The position numbers and the translations under genes were made by a program. 64,000 nt of DNA from Caulobacter mirabilis (GTDB lineage: Bacteria > Pseudomonadota > Alphaproteobacteria > Caulobacterales > Caulobacteraceae): the NCBI RefSeq assembly GCF_002749615.1, contig NZ_CP024201.1, positions 2,790,001 to 2,854,000 on the forward strand. The letters run 5' to 3'. Of the stretch, positions 1-9,060 are shown piece by piece (the first letter of the stretch is position 1; every line of letters starts with the position of its first letter). The notes beneath the pieces are model-generated. The model saw only the letters and a list, made by a program, of their open reading frames with translations. It did not search any database and was not told where the DNA came from.

Positions 1-2325
1 CGGCTTGTAGACCGCGCCGATCGTGAAGCTGTCTGCGTTTTCCGGGGTCAGATTGGGGTTGCCGCCGGACGACCCGAATACGGTGTCGTTGGTGTAGACG
101 AAGGTCGGGTAGATGGCCGACGGAACCCCCTGCGCCAGGCAGAGAGCCTGGACCTGCGATGCGGCCGCGCCGGTGCGATAGACGCTCCGGCTGTCGCAAG
201 GATCGCCGGCGGTCGGCGGCGCGCCGATCGCGTTGCTGCCCGTGATCGTCGGCGCGAAAAGCTCGCCCAGACTGGGCGCGCGGATGGAGCGCTGGAAGCC
301 GCCTCGGATCAGGAGGTTCCCGATCGGCTCGTAGGTGACGTCCGCCTTGTAGGCGCTGACCCCGCCGAAGCCGTCGTACTCGGCATAGCGGTAGCCAAGA
401 TCCAGCGTCAGGCTTTCACCCAGCACCCAATCCTTGAACACGGGAATAGAAAGCTCGCCGAAGACCTCCTTGACGGTCTGTTTCCCGCCCGTCGGAACCG
501 AGGAATCGAACGACGGCGTATCGCCCCGCGCCAGCGCCGCGTCGGGTTCGTACTCAAAGCTGTTGCTGCGATAGCCGACGCCGAGCGCGAAGCTCAGAGC
601 TCCGGCCGGCAGGGTGAACAGCGGCCCGTTGACCGAGGCCTCGAACACCGTCTGCTCCGTCGTATTGGAGTTGTGGTTGTTGCGCACGGCGTACTGGCGG
701 CACCCGGCGCTGATGGGGCTGGAGCCGAACGGATTGTAGGCGAAGCCGATGCACGAGCCGGCGGCCCCCGTATAGTTCGCCGTGCCGTCCATAATCGTCT
801 GGAAGGCCGCCTTGCTGACGTCGTTGAACTGGATGTTCTGATAGTCGGTCCGGCCATAGGACCCATAGACGTCGAAGTTGAGCTCGGTGCCGGGAAGCTG
901 TCCTCGCAGACCCGCGACCGCCTGATAGACGTTGTACTCGAACGTCTGCTCGCGGGGGCCGGCGAAGGCCAGCAGCTTGGTCAGCGCCAATGGCGTGGTG
1001 GTCTGGATGGGGCGCGAGGCCAGCAACTGCTGCAGAGCCGCATTGCCTGTCACGAAGGGGCTGTTCAGAGGCACCCGGAAGTACTTCCCAGGTCCGGATG
1101 AGCCCGGGGACGTGCTGTCGCGCGCGCTGGATCGCATGAAGTTGAACAGGGCGTAGGCGGTGATGTCTTCGGTCACTCGATAGTCGAACGAGGCCATCGC
1201 ATTGTGCTTCTCCAGCGGCACCTGGACGGAGAAGTAGTTGCCGAGCGCGACCGAGATCTGGCGACAGTTGTTGGTGATCCCCAGCCCGAGCAGGCCCTGG
1301 TCCAGGCCGCGGTAGTTCTGCACGCAGTTGGAGCCCGCCAGGGTGGTGAACATCGTGCCGTCGGTGTTGATGCCGATGGCGCCGTTGTACTGTCCCGTTC
1401 CGCTGATCGGCGTCGTGTTCGGATAACCCGCCAGAATGGCGTTTACGGCCGCGATCGTGGGCTGCGATCCGAACTGGCCGACCTCGATGATCCCCTCGGG
1501 CGGCCGGGCGAGCAGGCGGATGTTCTGGAAGAAGGGTCGGGTTGACCCCTTTACGGCGGCGCGGTCGGCATACTCGTAGGCCAGGATCGCGCTGCCGCGG
1601 TCGTCAGCGAAGTCTGAGCCCATCACCAGAGAGAACTGGTTCGTCGCCGCATCGCCTTCCGTGGTTCCGCCACGCCGGTACGAAAGCTCGACGCCGTCGA
1701 ACTTGCGGCGGAGCTTGAAGTTCACGACGCCGGCGATGGCGTCCGAGCCGTAGGCCGCGGAGGCGCCGCCCGTAATCACCTCGACATTGCCGATCATCGA
1801 CGTCGGTATGGTGTTCAGGTCGATCGAGCCGTTGGGGTTTGAGGCCACCAGCCGTCGCCCGTCCAGCAGCACCAGCGAACGGTTCGACCCCAGGCCGCGC
1901 AGGTCCGAATAGGACTGACCGCCCGAGAACCCGGTGCGGGCCTGGACATCGCCGACCTGGGCGAGGCCCTGGGCGGCGGCGAACTGGGGCATCTGGCCGA
2001 TCGCCCGGTCCAGGGTGGGCTGGCCGGCCGCGGACAGCGTTCCCTCTCCAACCGTGACGATCGGACTGGACGACTGATAGTCCCGCCGGGCGATGCGCGA
2101 CCCCGTGATGATGACCTCGTCGACCGTGACCTCAGCCTTGCTCGGGTCCTCGGTCGGGGCGGCCGCGCCCGACGTCTGCTCCTGCGCCGACGCCGGCGTG
2201 ACGACCGTCAGCAAACAGGTCGCCAAGGCCGTTGAAATCGCCAGCTGCGAGCAGGCGTTCCTCCAGGCCCGTCCAGTCGCCGTCACCCTCTCGGCGCACG
2301 AGTCATCGCTGTCACGATTGATCAT
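1..2325 (-). CDS. TonB-dependent outer-membrane receptor, C-terminal part cut by window edge
   Basis: Outer-membrane receptor that would import a ligand using TonB energy. Translated from the ATG at 2325-2323, which follows a GGGAGG ribosome site. The N-terminus has a hydrophobic signal segment ending TPASAQ. A plug domain follows, with VIITGSRIARRDY, LVLLDGRRL, IDLNTIP and GGASAAYGSDAIAGVVNF, all hallmarks of the plug. The frame stays open for 775 codons to base 1 (the last visible residues are FTIGAVYKP, barrel-like), so the C-terminal barrel strands are missing. Receptors of this class are usually 900-1000 residues. The ligand cannot be told. The next gene on the same strand is 290 bases away, so it probably has its own promoter. 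Confidence 0.93.
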   Translation of the reverse strand, partial: MINRDSDDSCAERVTATGRAWRNACSQLAISTALATCLLTVVTPASAQEQTSGAAAPTEDPSKAEVTVDEVIITGSRIARRDYQSSSPIVTVGEGTLSAAGQPTLDRAIGQMPQFAAAQGLAQVGDVQARTGFSGGQSYSDLRGLGSNRSLVLLDGRRLVASNPNGSIDLNTIPTSMIGNVEVITGGASAAYGSDAIAGVVNFKLRRKFDGVELSYRRGGTTEGDAATNQFSLVMGSDFADDRGSAILAYEYADRAAVKGSTRPFFQNIRLLARPPEGIIEVGQFGSQPTIAAVNAILAGYPNTTPISGTGQYNGAIGINTDGTMFTTLAGSNCVQNYRGLDQGLLGLGITNNCRQISVALGNYFSVQVPLEKHNAMASFDYRVTEDITAYALFNFMRSSARDSTSPGSSGPGKYFRVPLNSPFVTGNAALQQLLASRPIQTTTPLALTKLLAFAGPREQTFEYNVYQAVAGLRGQLPGTELNFDVYGSYGRTDYQNIQFNDVSKAAFQTIMDGTANYTGAAGSCIGFAYNPFGSSPISAGCRQYAVRNNHNSNTTEQTVFEASVNGPLFTLPAGALSFALGVGYRSNSFEYEPDAALARGDTPSFDSSVPTGGKQTVKEVFGELSIPVFKDWVLGESLTLDLGYRYAEYDGFGGVSAYKADVTYEPIGNLLIRGGFQRSIRAPSLGELFAPTITGSNAIGAPPTAGDPCDSRSVYRTGAAASQVQALCLAQGVPSAIYPTFVYTNDTVFGSSGGNPNLTPENADSFTIGAVYKP

Positions 2326-2616
2326 GGCGGCCCTCCCAAGCCACATTCTGTTCGCGCCGATCTTGATCGCCGGCATAACGACGTTAGGCGGCTTTGCTGT
2401 CACCAAGCTGTCATGGGACGAGGTTTCGCGCGGCTCGTTCTGAGAGATGGATCGTCGGCGCCAGGCCGCGCCTCATTTCATCAGACGACGGACGATATGA
2501 AGCGCCATGGCGAAAGGCGCGTCGGCCAGGCCGGCCGCCAAGGGGGCCTCGGAGGATCTACGCCGACCGGGGGAACGAGAGCCCGCGCCGCGCCCCGCCG
2601 CTGTCGAACGGCAGGC
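2326..2616. promoter_or_regulatory. Intergenic region holding the TBDR promoter; no gene seen
   Basis: This 291-base stretch lies between the start of the leftward TBDR and the stop of the leftward transporter gene. It holds the receptor's ribosome site next to 2325 and a short palindrome CGATC-TT-GATCG near 2360 that could be a regulator site. I see no convincing coding frame and no clear terminator. Confidence 0.35.
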
Positions 2617-3965
2617 TCAAGGGGTCGCGTAGAACGGGAAGACGCCCAGCGCCAGACAGGCGACGAAGAACACGGCGAACGAGCCGCACGCCCACTTGAG
2701 CGTGAAGCGCTGATGCTCTCCCATTTCGATGCCGACGAAGCCGACCAGCAGATAGGTCGAGGCGACGAGCGGGCTCAGGAGATGGATCTGCTGCCCGACA
2801 AGGGCGGCGCGGGCCATCTCCGCGGACGAAACGCCATACTGGGCGCCGGCCTCGGCCAGGATCGGCAACATGCCGAAATAGAAGGCGTCGTTGGAGATGA
2901 AGAAGGTGAACGGCGCGCTGATCAGGGCGGTGATCGGCGCCATGTAGGGGCCCATGGCCGGGGGGATGTTCGAGGTTACGGTCGAGGCCATGGCGTCGAC
3001 CATCTGCGTTCCCGACAGGATGCCGGTGAAGATGCCGGCCGCGAAGATGAGCCCCCCACCGCCAGCGCGTTGCCGGCATGCGCCTCCATCCGTTCACGCT
3101 GGGCGGCCAGCGACGGATAGTTGACCGTCATCGCCATCGCGAACGCCAGCATGAACAGCACCGCCAGCGGGAACAGGTCTAGCACCAGGGCGACCATGAG
3201 GGCGGCGGTGAGGCCCAGGTTGAACCAGTACAGCTTGGGCCGTCGCGCCTCGACATGGCCCTCCTCGTCCCCGGCCAGGATCTCCTCGGCGCTGGCGTCC
3301 TCGTCGACCGCTTCCGGCGGCAGCGCCGCCAGACGCCTGCGTTCATGCAGACCGAACCGATAGGCCACGAACAGCACCCAGACCGCCGTCGCCGCCATGG
3401 GCAGGATCAGGGGCACGAAAACGTCGCTGGCGTCGAGCTTCAGCACGCTCATCACACGGGCCGTCGGCCCTCCCCAGGGCAGAAGGTTCATCACCCCGCT
3501 GCTCATGATGATGACGCAGGCCATCATCCGCACGTCCATCTTCATGTGCCGATAGAGCGGCAGCAGCGCCGCGGTGGTGATCATGTAGGTGGTGGCGCCG
3601 TCGCCATCCAACGACACGGTCAAGGCCAGGATCGCGGTGCCTACCAGGATGCGCAGGGGATCGCCCCGGACCAGGCGGACGATCAGCTTGATCAGCGGAT
3701 CAAACAGACCGACGTCGATCATCAGGCCGAAGTAGAGGATGGCGAAGACCAGCATGACGCCGGTCGGAGCCAACTCCTTGACCCCGTTGATCATCATGTC
3801 GCCCAGTCCGGCCGAGAAACCGGCCAGGATCGCGAACGCCGTCGGCACCATGATCAAGGCGATCAGCGCCGAAAGGCGCTTCGTCATGATCAGGACCATG
3901 AACGTCACCACCATCGCGAATGCGATCACGGACAACGCGCCAGAATCGAGATGGCCGGCGGGCAT
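2617..3965 (-). pseudogene. CitMHS-family citrate/metal:proton symporter, apparent frameshift
   Basis: Inner-membrane carrier of the CitMHS family (divalent-metal citrate or related carboxylate uptake). The first frame (from 3965) reads many transmembrane helices and family-like segments such as DGDGATTYM and LPWGGPTARV. It loses homology after residue ~305 at a run of six C's at 3052-3057. Adding one base there joins AGNALAVGG to GLIFAAGIFTGILSGTQMVD and on to a natural end FPFYATP. The joined protein is about 449 residues, normal for the family. Either the gene is broken or the homopolymer is misread. The start is preceded by GAGG and overlaps the stop of a short leader ORF (TGATG). It probably forms an operon with the upstream two-component genes, which suggests that carboxylates are the regulated substrate. 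Confidence 0.85.
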
Positions 3966-4030
3966 CAGAACCTCGCCGGCGCGCGCGGCGCCGCCGGAGT
4001 CTCCCGGCGTGGTTTCAGCACCTTGGGCAT
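3965..4030 (-). CDS. 21-residue leader peptide coupled to the CitMHS transporter
   Basis: A short ORF between the histidine kinase and the transporter. It starts at ATG 4030-4028 behind a very strong ribosome site (GGGAGGACCG), begins MPKVLKPRRET and ends APARF. Its TGA overlaps the transporter ATG as TGATG, the geometry of translational coupling. It is rich in proline, arginine and alanine. An imperfect hairpin with arms CCTGGCG/CGCCAGG lies just upstream (about 4041-4065). It may be a regulatory leader or a tiny protein. No homologue is recognised. Confidence 0.5.
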   Translation of the reverse strand: MPKVLKPRRETPAAPRAPARF

Positions 4031-4111
4031 CGGTCCTCCCTGGCGTGGCGTGGCGCCCGCCAGGCCATCGTTGTCCCCTTCTTGATGCGCGAACCTGTCA
4101 TGAGCCTGTCG

Positions 4112-5533
4112 TCAGAACGAAGATTGCGTTCCCGCAACGCTGAAACTCACGACCGCCCGCAGCCCCCTGCCCGCCGCCGGCGTCTCCAGCCTGACGTCCG
4201 CCCCGATCACGCGCGCCAAGGCGGCGACGATGGACAGGCCCAGGCCGCTGCCGCGCGAAGGGTCCCGGTGCAGCCGCTCGAAGCGGCCGAACACCTTCTC
4301 GCGCTCCTCCGGAGGGATGCCGGGACCGTCGTCCTCCACGGCCACGAGGACCTGCCGGTCGGCCACCTCCAGTCCGATCCGGACATGTCCGCCCGCCCGA
4401 TTGTGCTTGATCGCGTTGTCGATGAGGTTGCCGATCATTTCGATGGCCAGCACCCGGTTGGTCACCACCGCCGGGGCATGGGCCAGGCGATCGAAATTGA
4501 ACTCAATGCCCGCCTCGACGGCCGTCAATGCATGCTCGGCGGCCGAAGCCGCCGCGATCTCATTCGGATCGACCGCCGCCAGTTCGACCCGCGACTGATC
4601 GGCGCCGTCGGCCCGCGCCAGGGCCAGCAGCTGGACGATCAGGTGCTGCAGGCGCTCGCTGGCCTGGCTGATGTCCTCGATCGACTCCTTCGCCGCCGCG
4701 CCGCCCGGCTCGGCCTTCCGCAGAAGCGCGATGTGGGTGCGCAGGATCGACAGCGGCGTGCGCATCTGGTGCGAGGCGTCGGCGGTGAACCGCTGAATGC
4801 CCGTGATCGCCGAGTCCAGCCGCGCCAGCATGGCGTTGAAGCCCCCCACCAGCTCGCGCAGCTCCGTCGGCACCGGATCCAGCGCGATGGGCGAGAGATC
4901 AGAGGCCGCCCGGCGATCCATCTCGGCCTGCACCCTGTGGAGCGGTCGCAGCCCCCACCGGATGGCGAGCGGCAGCAGAGCCAGCGACACCCCGATCAGG
5001 ACCAGCTCCAGGATCACCAGTCCCGTCAGCAGCCGGTTGGAAATCCTCTGGCGCGCCCGCAGGGTCTCGGCGACCTGGACGATGACGACGCCATCGATCT
5101 GCGGCAGGCGGCGCGCCTCCGCCACCACTCGCACAGGCCGCCCCAGATAGACCGCGTCGCCAAACACCACTTGGGTGTCGCCCATGGTCTTCGGCGCGAT
5201 GCTGGGCAGGTCCTCATAGCCGGTCAGGACGCGCCCCTGATGGCTGACGTTGTAGTAGACGTTGTCCCGCGCGGCGTCCTCGAGCATGCCGAAGATCGCG
5301 GGCGACAGGTCGAGGCCGACGGCGCCGTCCTCGACGGTCAGGGAATCGATGATCGCCCGGGAGGCGGCGCCGAGAATGCGGTCATTGACCGTCTGAACCG
5401 CCTGATTGATCACCCAGGCGCCGCCAAGACCCAGGATCAGCGCCAGCACCATCACCGGGATCACCATCCCGCGCTGCATCCGGGCGGCGAGAGACGGCGC
5501 CTGGCGTCGCCGAGCCGGGTCGGCGGCGGTCAC
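4112..5533 (-). CDS. Sensor histidine kinase, TctE/QseC-like
   Basis: Membrane sensor kinase of a two-component pair, about 473 residues. The first membrane helix is near residues 20-45, followed by a periplasmic loop of roughly 120 residues, a second helix near 165-190 and a HAMP-like linker. The H-box is ASHQMRTPLSIL (phospho-acceptor His near residue 260). ATPase boxes follow: N-box NLIDNAIKHN, DDGPGIP and GSGLGLSI. The GTG start at 5533 overlaps the TGA of the response regulator (GTGA), so the two are translationally coupled. In TctE-type systems the periplasmic region senses tricarboxylates. The neighbouring CitMHS transporter and solute-binding protein fit this, but the ligand is inference. 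Confidence 0.92.
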   Translation of the reverse strand: MTAADPARRRQAPSLAARMQRGMVIPVMVLALILGLGGAWVINQAVQTVNDRILGAASRAIIDSLTVEDGAVGLDLSPAIFGMLEDAARDNVYYNVSHQGRVLTGYEDLPSIAPKTMGDTQVVFGDAVYLGRPVRVVAEARRLPQIDGVVIVQVAETLRARQRISNRLLTGLVILELVLIGVSLALLPLAIRWGLRPLHRVQAEMDRRAASDLSPIALDPVPTELRELVGGFNAMLARLDSAITGIQRFTADASHQMRTPLSILRTHIALLRKAEPGGAAAKESIEDISQASERLQHLIVQLLALARADGADQSRVELAAVDPNEIAAASAAEHALTAVEAGIEFNFDRLAHAPAVVTNRVLAIEMIGNLIDNAIKHNRAGGHVRIGLEVADRQVLVAVEDDGPGIPPEEREKVFGRFERLHRDPSRGSGLGLSIVAALARVIGADVRLETPAAGRGLRAVVSFSVAGTQSSF

Positions 5534-6198
5534 CGGGCGTCCATGACGTAGCCGAGCCCCCGAATGGTGCGAATGCGCGGCCCGTCCGGCTCCAGCTTGC
5601 GACGCAGCCGCGCGACATAGACCTCGATCGCGTTGGGCGCGACGGCGTCGTCGTAGCCGAAGACCTCGGACGACAGCCGCTCCTTGTCGACCACCTTGCC
5701 GACCCGGGCGGCCAGTCGTTCCAGCACAGCCCATTCGCGGCGGCGGAGATCGAGCGGCCTGCCGTCGATCTCCGCCGTCATACGCGTCGAATCCATGACC
5801 AGCTTGCCGATGGTCGTGATCGCGTCCGCCTCGCCGCGCGCGCGGCGCAGCAGGGCGCGGATCCGGGCTTCGAGCTCGCTCGGCTCGAACGGTTTGAGCA
5901 TGTAGTCGTCGGCGCCGGAATCCAGGCCGATGAGACGGTCCTCGAGCGTGTCTCGAGCCGTGAGGATGAGCACCAGGGTCTTGTTGCCGGCCGCTCGCAA
6001 CTTCCGCAACACCTCCAGGCCGGACATCTCCGGCAGGCCCAGATCGAGGGTGATGAGCGCGTAGGGTTCGTCCGTAGCCATGGCCCGGGCGCTCTCTCCG
6101 TCCATCGCGACATCGATCGTGTAGCCGGCGGCGGCGAGCGTCGCCGACAGGCCCCGCGCCAAGGAGGCATCGTCTTCGACCAGCAGAATTCTCGGCAT
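5530..6198 (-). CDS. Response regulator, OmpR/TctD family
   Basis: DNA-binding response regulator of 222 residues. The receiver domain begins MPRILLVEDD and has the phospho-acceptor Asp in TLDLGLPEMSG, the conserved LTARD and the Lys in LKPF. A winged-helix effector domain follows with IEVYVARLRRKL and IRTIRGLGYVMD. I chose the ATG at 6198 because the receiver fold begins there; an in-frame ATG 54 bases upstream would add a tail not typical of the family. It is the first gene of an operon with its kinase. A TTGACAG element on this strand (6262-6256) is a possible -35 box shared with the divergent solute-binding gene region. Confidence 0.93.
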   Translation of the reverse strand: MPRILLVEDDASLARGLSATLAAAGYTIDVAMDGESARAMATDEPYALITLDLGLPEMSGLEVLRKLRAAGNKTLVLILTARDTLEDRLIGLDSGADDYMLKPFEPSELEARIRALLRRARGEADAITTIGKLVMDSTRMTAEIDGRPLDLRRREWAVLERLAARVGKVVDKERLSSEVFGYDDAVAPNAIEVYVARLRRKLEPDGPRIRTIRGLGYVMDAR

Positions 6199-6278
6199 GG
6201 CCCTTCCCGTCCCCGCGTTGACTCGCCGCGCCAATGAGGCGACCCCTACCAAGGACTGTCAATTTCCAGCTGTCCAGA

Positions 6279-7373
6279 ATGCGGGGGGCCGCAGCCTTGG
6301 TGACGCGACCCGACAAGCGTTTGGCGCTTCTGGCCTGGCTTCTGGGGGCCCTCGTTCTGGTCGTTCTGGGCGGGCTGTTCCTGTTCCAGGCGACCCGCGA
6401 GGACCTCGAAACCGCCGCCGCTCGCGAGGGCGTGGTCGAGGTCTGGTCCACGACGGACAGCAATCGGGTTCAGGAGCTTCTCGCCGATTTCCGCCGTCGG
6501 CACCCGAAGGTCCGCGTCATCTACACCGACATTCGGGGCAGTGATCTTCAGTCACAGTTCCTGGCCTCCGCCCGGAGCAACCGCGGCACCGCTGACGTGC
6601 TCTGGAGCTCGGCGATGGATCTCCAGATCAAACTGGTCAACGACGGCTATGCCGCGACCTACGCTTCCCGTCATTCAGCGCATTTTCCGGACTGGGCCAA
6701 GTGGAAGAACCAGGCCTGGGGCGTGACCGCCGAACCCATCGTGACCGTGTACAACACCAAGCTGGTTCCCGCCGACCAGATCCCCGACAGCCACGTCGCG
6801 CTGCGCCGCTTCCTGGAGGCCGGCGAGCCGGACGGACGGCGCGTCGTCGCCACCTACGACCCGGTGCGGTCCGCCGTCGGCTACCTCTACCTCTCCCAGG
6901 ACGCGCAAGCCTCCAGCGAGGTCTGGCGGCTGGTCAAGGCCATGCGAAAGGACAGGTTGAAGCTCTACACCTCGGCCGAAGACATCTTGCATGAGGTGTC
7001 CGCCGGACGCGCCGCGTTCGGGTACAATGTCGCCGGCTCGTACGCGCTGGACGAGATGTCGGCCCAGCCTGATCTGGGCGTCATCCTGCCGCAGGACTAC
7101 ACGCTGGTGATGTCGCGCATCGCCATCATCCCGCACCAGGCGCGCCACCCCGCCGCCGCGCGGCTGTTCCTGGACTTTCTGCTCTCGCGCGAAGGCCAGC
7201 GGCACCTCGCCGGGCGACACATCACGCCGGCGCGGAGCGACGTGGAGGCCCCTCGACTCTTGGCCCATTCCGTCCCCCGGCGCGCCATCCGGGTCGGGCC
7301 CGCCCTGCTGGTCACGGAAGACCGCCTCACCCGAGCCCACTTCATCTCGCTCTGGGAAAAAAGCCGACGCTGA
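6279..7373 (+). CDS. Membrane-anchored extracellular solute-binding protein (AfuA/PgtC-like)
   Basis: Periplasmic type-2 solute-binding protein of the iron/organic-anion family. It starts with one hydrophobic helix (ALLAWLLGALVLVVLGG) that is not followed by an obvious cleavage site, so it is probably tethered. The mature part has VVEVWSTTDSNRV, ADVLWSSAMDL and FLDFLLSREGQ, typical of this fold. It is divergent from the response regulator, and no permease or ATPase genes are next to it. That pattern fits a co-sensor for the kinase, as with PgtC/PgtB, more than a transporter part. The start is uncertain: ATG 6234 would leave only 35 bases for divergent promoters, and GTG 6300 is also possible. 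Confidence 0.8.
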   Translation: MRGAAALVTRPDKRLALLAWLLGALVLVVLGGLFLFQATREDLETAAAREGVVEVWSTTDSNRVQELLADFRRRHPKVRVIYTDIRGSDLQSQFLASARSNRGTADVLWSSAMDLQIKLVNDGYAATYASRHSAHFPDWAKWKNQAWGVTAEPIVTVYNTKLVPADQIPDSHVALRRFLEAGEPDGRRVVATYDPVRSAVGYLYLSQDAQASSEVWRLVKAMRKDRLKLYTSAEDILHEVSAGRAAFGYNVAGSYALDEMSAQPDLGVILPQDYTLVMSRIAIIPHQARHPAAARLFLDFLLSREGQRHLAGRHITPARSDVEAPRLLAHSVPRRAIRVGPALLVTEDRLTRAHFISLWEKSRR

Positions 7374-7592
7374 TCACGGCGTGAACCCGGCGAAGTCCGG
7401 CGAACCGGCGGCGATCAAGAGCGCCGCGGGTTGAGATGCAGGGTTGGACCGTCCCAGGACGGCTGTAGGGCGCCTCCGACAGCATGGTCACGGCCGCGCG
7501 CCGGTCAGGAGAGGCGACCTCCCGAAGTTCCGCGATGGAGCAAACGGCGCACCCTGGGCGGGAGCGATTCCCGAGAGGGAACATCCGCCGCC
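7374..7592. other. Convergent intergenic region, nothing recognised
   Basis: This lies between the 3' ends of two convergent genes. I see GC-rich short inverted segments but no clear terminator with a T tract, no RNA gene and no coding frame with convincing codon bias. Confidence 0.3.
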
Positions 7593-8285
7593 TCATGAGG
7601 AAAAGGAACGTCGCCGGTTCATCAGCCGAATGATCTGGGCATGCGTCGCCTCGCCGATCCAACTAACGCCATGGGCGTCTGGCGCGATGTCGATGAGGCC
7701 GTTCTTCGCCATGCGCTCAACCGCGGCCAACGCATAGGTCGAGCGCAGTCCCTCCGCCGAGACGCCTTCGTCGAACAGCGACTGGGCGCCGCGATCCGAC
7801 GACGCCAGGAGCTCCAAGCCCTTTAGATGCTCTTCCACAAGCCCTTCGGGCACGTGCGCGGTTATGGCGGCCCGCAGGACGTCGGCGCTGCTTTCACGGA
7901 GAAAGGCCACAACCTTGCTGCGAACGAGGTCGCTGGGATCATTCGCCAAACCGAGAACGGCGCCGACCTGTTCGGCGGACAAGGCGTTGGAATGGCTGAT
8001 CACCCCGTCCATCAGCGCCGAACGGGCGGCCTCGTCTGGGTGATCGACCGATTGAAGCGCCTGGTCCAGCAGCCCCTCCGCCTTGCGGCCCAGCGCTCCG
8101 AACACGAACAGGCCCCGCCGCCTGACCACAGGATCGTCGGCCGTCAGCAGAGCCGCTAGCGGGCCGGGCCGCGAGCTGTCGAACCGTTGGATGGCCAGGC
8201 TCAACAGGTCCAGGCCTTCCGCTCCGCTCCAGGCGCGATCATCCAGGCCGAGAAGCGAGAATGGATCGACATCAGCGCCAGTCAC
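7593..8285 (-). CDS. HEAT-repeat-like protein of unknown function
   Basis: A 230-residue soluble, helix-rich protein. It contains repeated alpha-hairpin-like segments such as PLAALLTADDPVVRRRGLFV and LANDPSDLVRSKVVAFLRE, with the D-P-x-V-R pattern of HEAT repeats. No signal peptide is seen. The start is GTG 8285, whose first bases overlap the TGA that ends the upstream reading frame (GTGA), so it is translationally coupled to that frame. It may be a partner or scaffold for whatever the upstream frame encodes. I do not recognise the family. Confidence 0.7.
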   Translation of the reverse strand: MTGADVDPFSLLGLDDRAWSGAEGLDLLSLAIQRFDSSRPGPLAALLTADDPVVRRRGLFVFGALGRKAEGLLDQALQSVDHPDEAARSALMDGVISHSNALSAEQVGAVLGLANDPSDLVRSKVVAFLRESSADVLRAAITAHVPEGLVEEHLKGLELLASSDRGAQSLFDEGVSAEGLRSTYALAAVERMAKNGLIDIAPDAHGVSWIGEATHAQIIRLMNRRRSFSS

Positions 8286-9026
8286 ACTAGTCCCTTCGTT
8301 TTCCAGCTCGTCCAGAAGACGCCGCCCGTTCCGCGTGAAGCCTCTTTCCGCTTTACCTTTTCCAGATCATCGAGGCGGCGCTCTTCCTCTTCGATTCTAC
8401 CTTGGTGCTTGCGCCATTGACGAGCGTTCTCTCGATCGCGGTCGTCGCCGTTTGGCGACCCGCGCTCATGGCGCCTCTGCTCCCTCTCCCGCTGCGCGAT
8501 GCTCTCCAGGAGCGGCCTCTCGACGTCCAGGCGGACGATCCCCCTCTCCGTCCAATCCCAGGATCGCCGCGGCGTAACAGGGGCGATCGAAGAGGGTCTG
8601 CAGGAAGACGAGCTTGCCGCCGGCCACCCCCGGTTGGGCGAGCAGATGGGAGAACCATCGATCAGCCGCGACGATATCTGGATGAAAGGCCTGGACCCGG
8701 TAGTCATAGCCGCCGGTGATCCGCACCGCTGAATGGGCGGCGGGGTCCCCGATCAGCTCCGACTCGAAGGCTTCCATGTCGCCGGGACCCAGCCAGCGCC
8801 CTTGAAGATAGGCTAGGCATTCGCAGGCGCCGCCGACGAAGTCCCGGCGCAGCGCCACGGCCTGTCGCGTGACCCCGTCGACCTGTAGACGCGAGAGCAT
8901 TCGCCAGGCCGTCGTATTGCTGACGCCCAAGCGCCGCGCCACCTCCCGCCCGTGGACTCTGGAGCGCCCCTCGATCAGGGCCACCATCCTCAGATCCTCG
9001 TCCGTGATCGTGCGACGACGCGTCAT
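8282..9026 (-). pseudogene. Lrp/AsnC-type transcriptional regulator with apparent frameshift and extended tail
   Basis: Starts MTRRRTITDEDLRMV with a winged-helix DNA-binding domain (VHGREVARRLGVSNTTAWRML) and a following alpha/beta ligand-sensing part. The frame beginning at 9026 stops at 8466, but third-position GC collapses after residue ~160 (AAAILGLDGEG). The other frame keeps strong codon bias (IVRLDVERPLLESIAQ then a charged E/R/K-rich tail) and ends at 8282, overlapping the next gene's start. Removing one base from the run of five C's at 8540-8544 joins the frames. The joined product would be about 247 residues, long for a single-domain Lrp. The highly charged tail is not recognised. 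It is probably the regulator of the upstream catabolic genes. Confidence 0.6.
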
Positions 9027-9060
9027 CGGGGCGTGAGGCGGTCGCCGGGGAACGCCGCGA

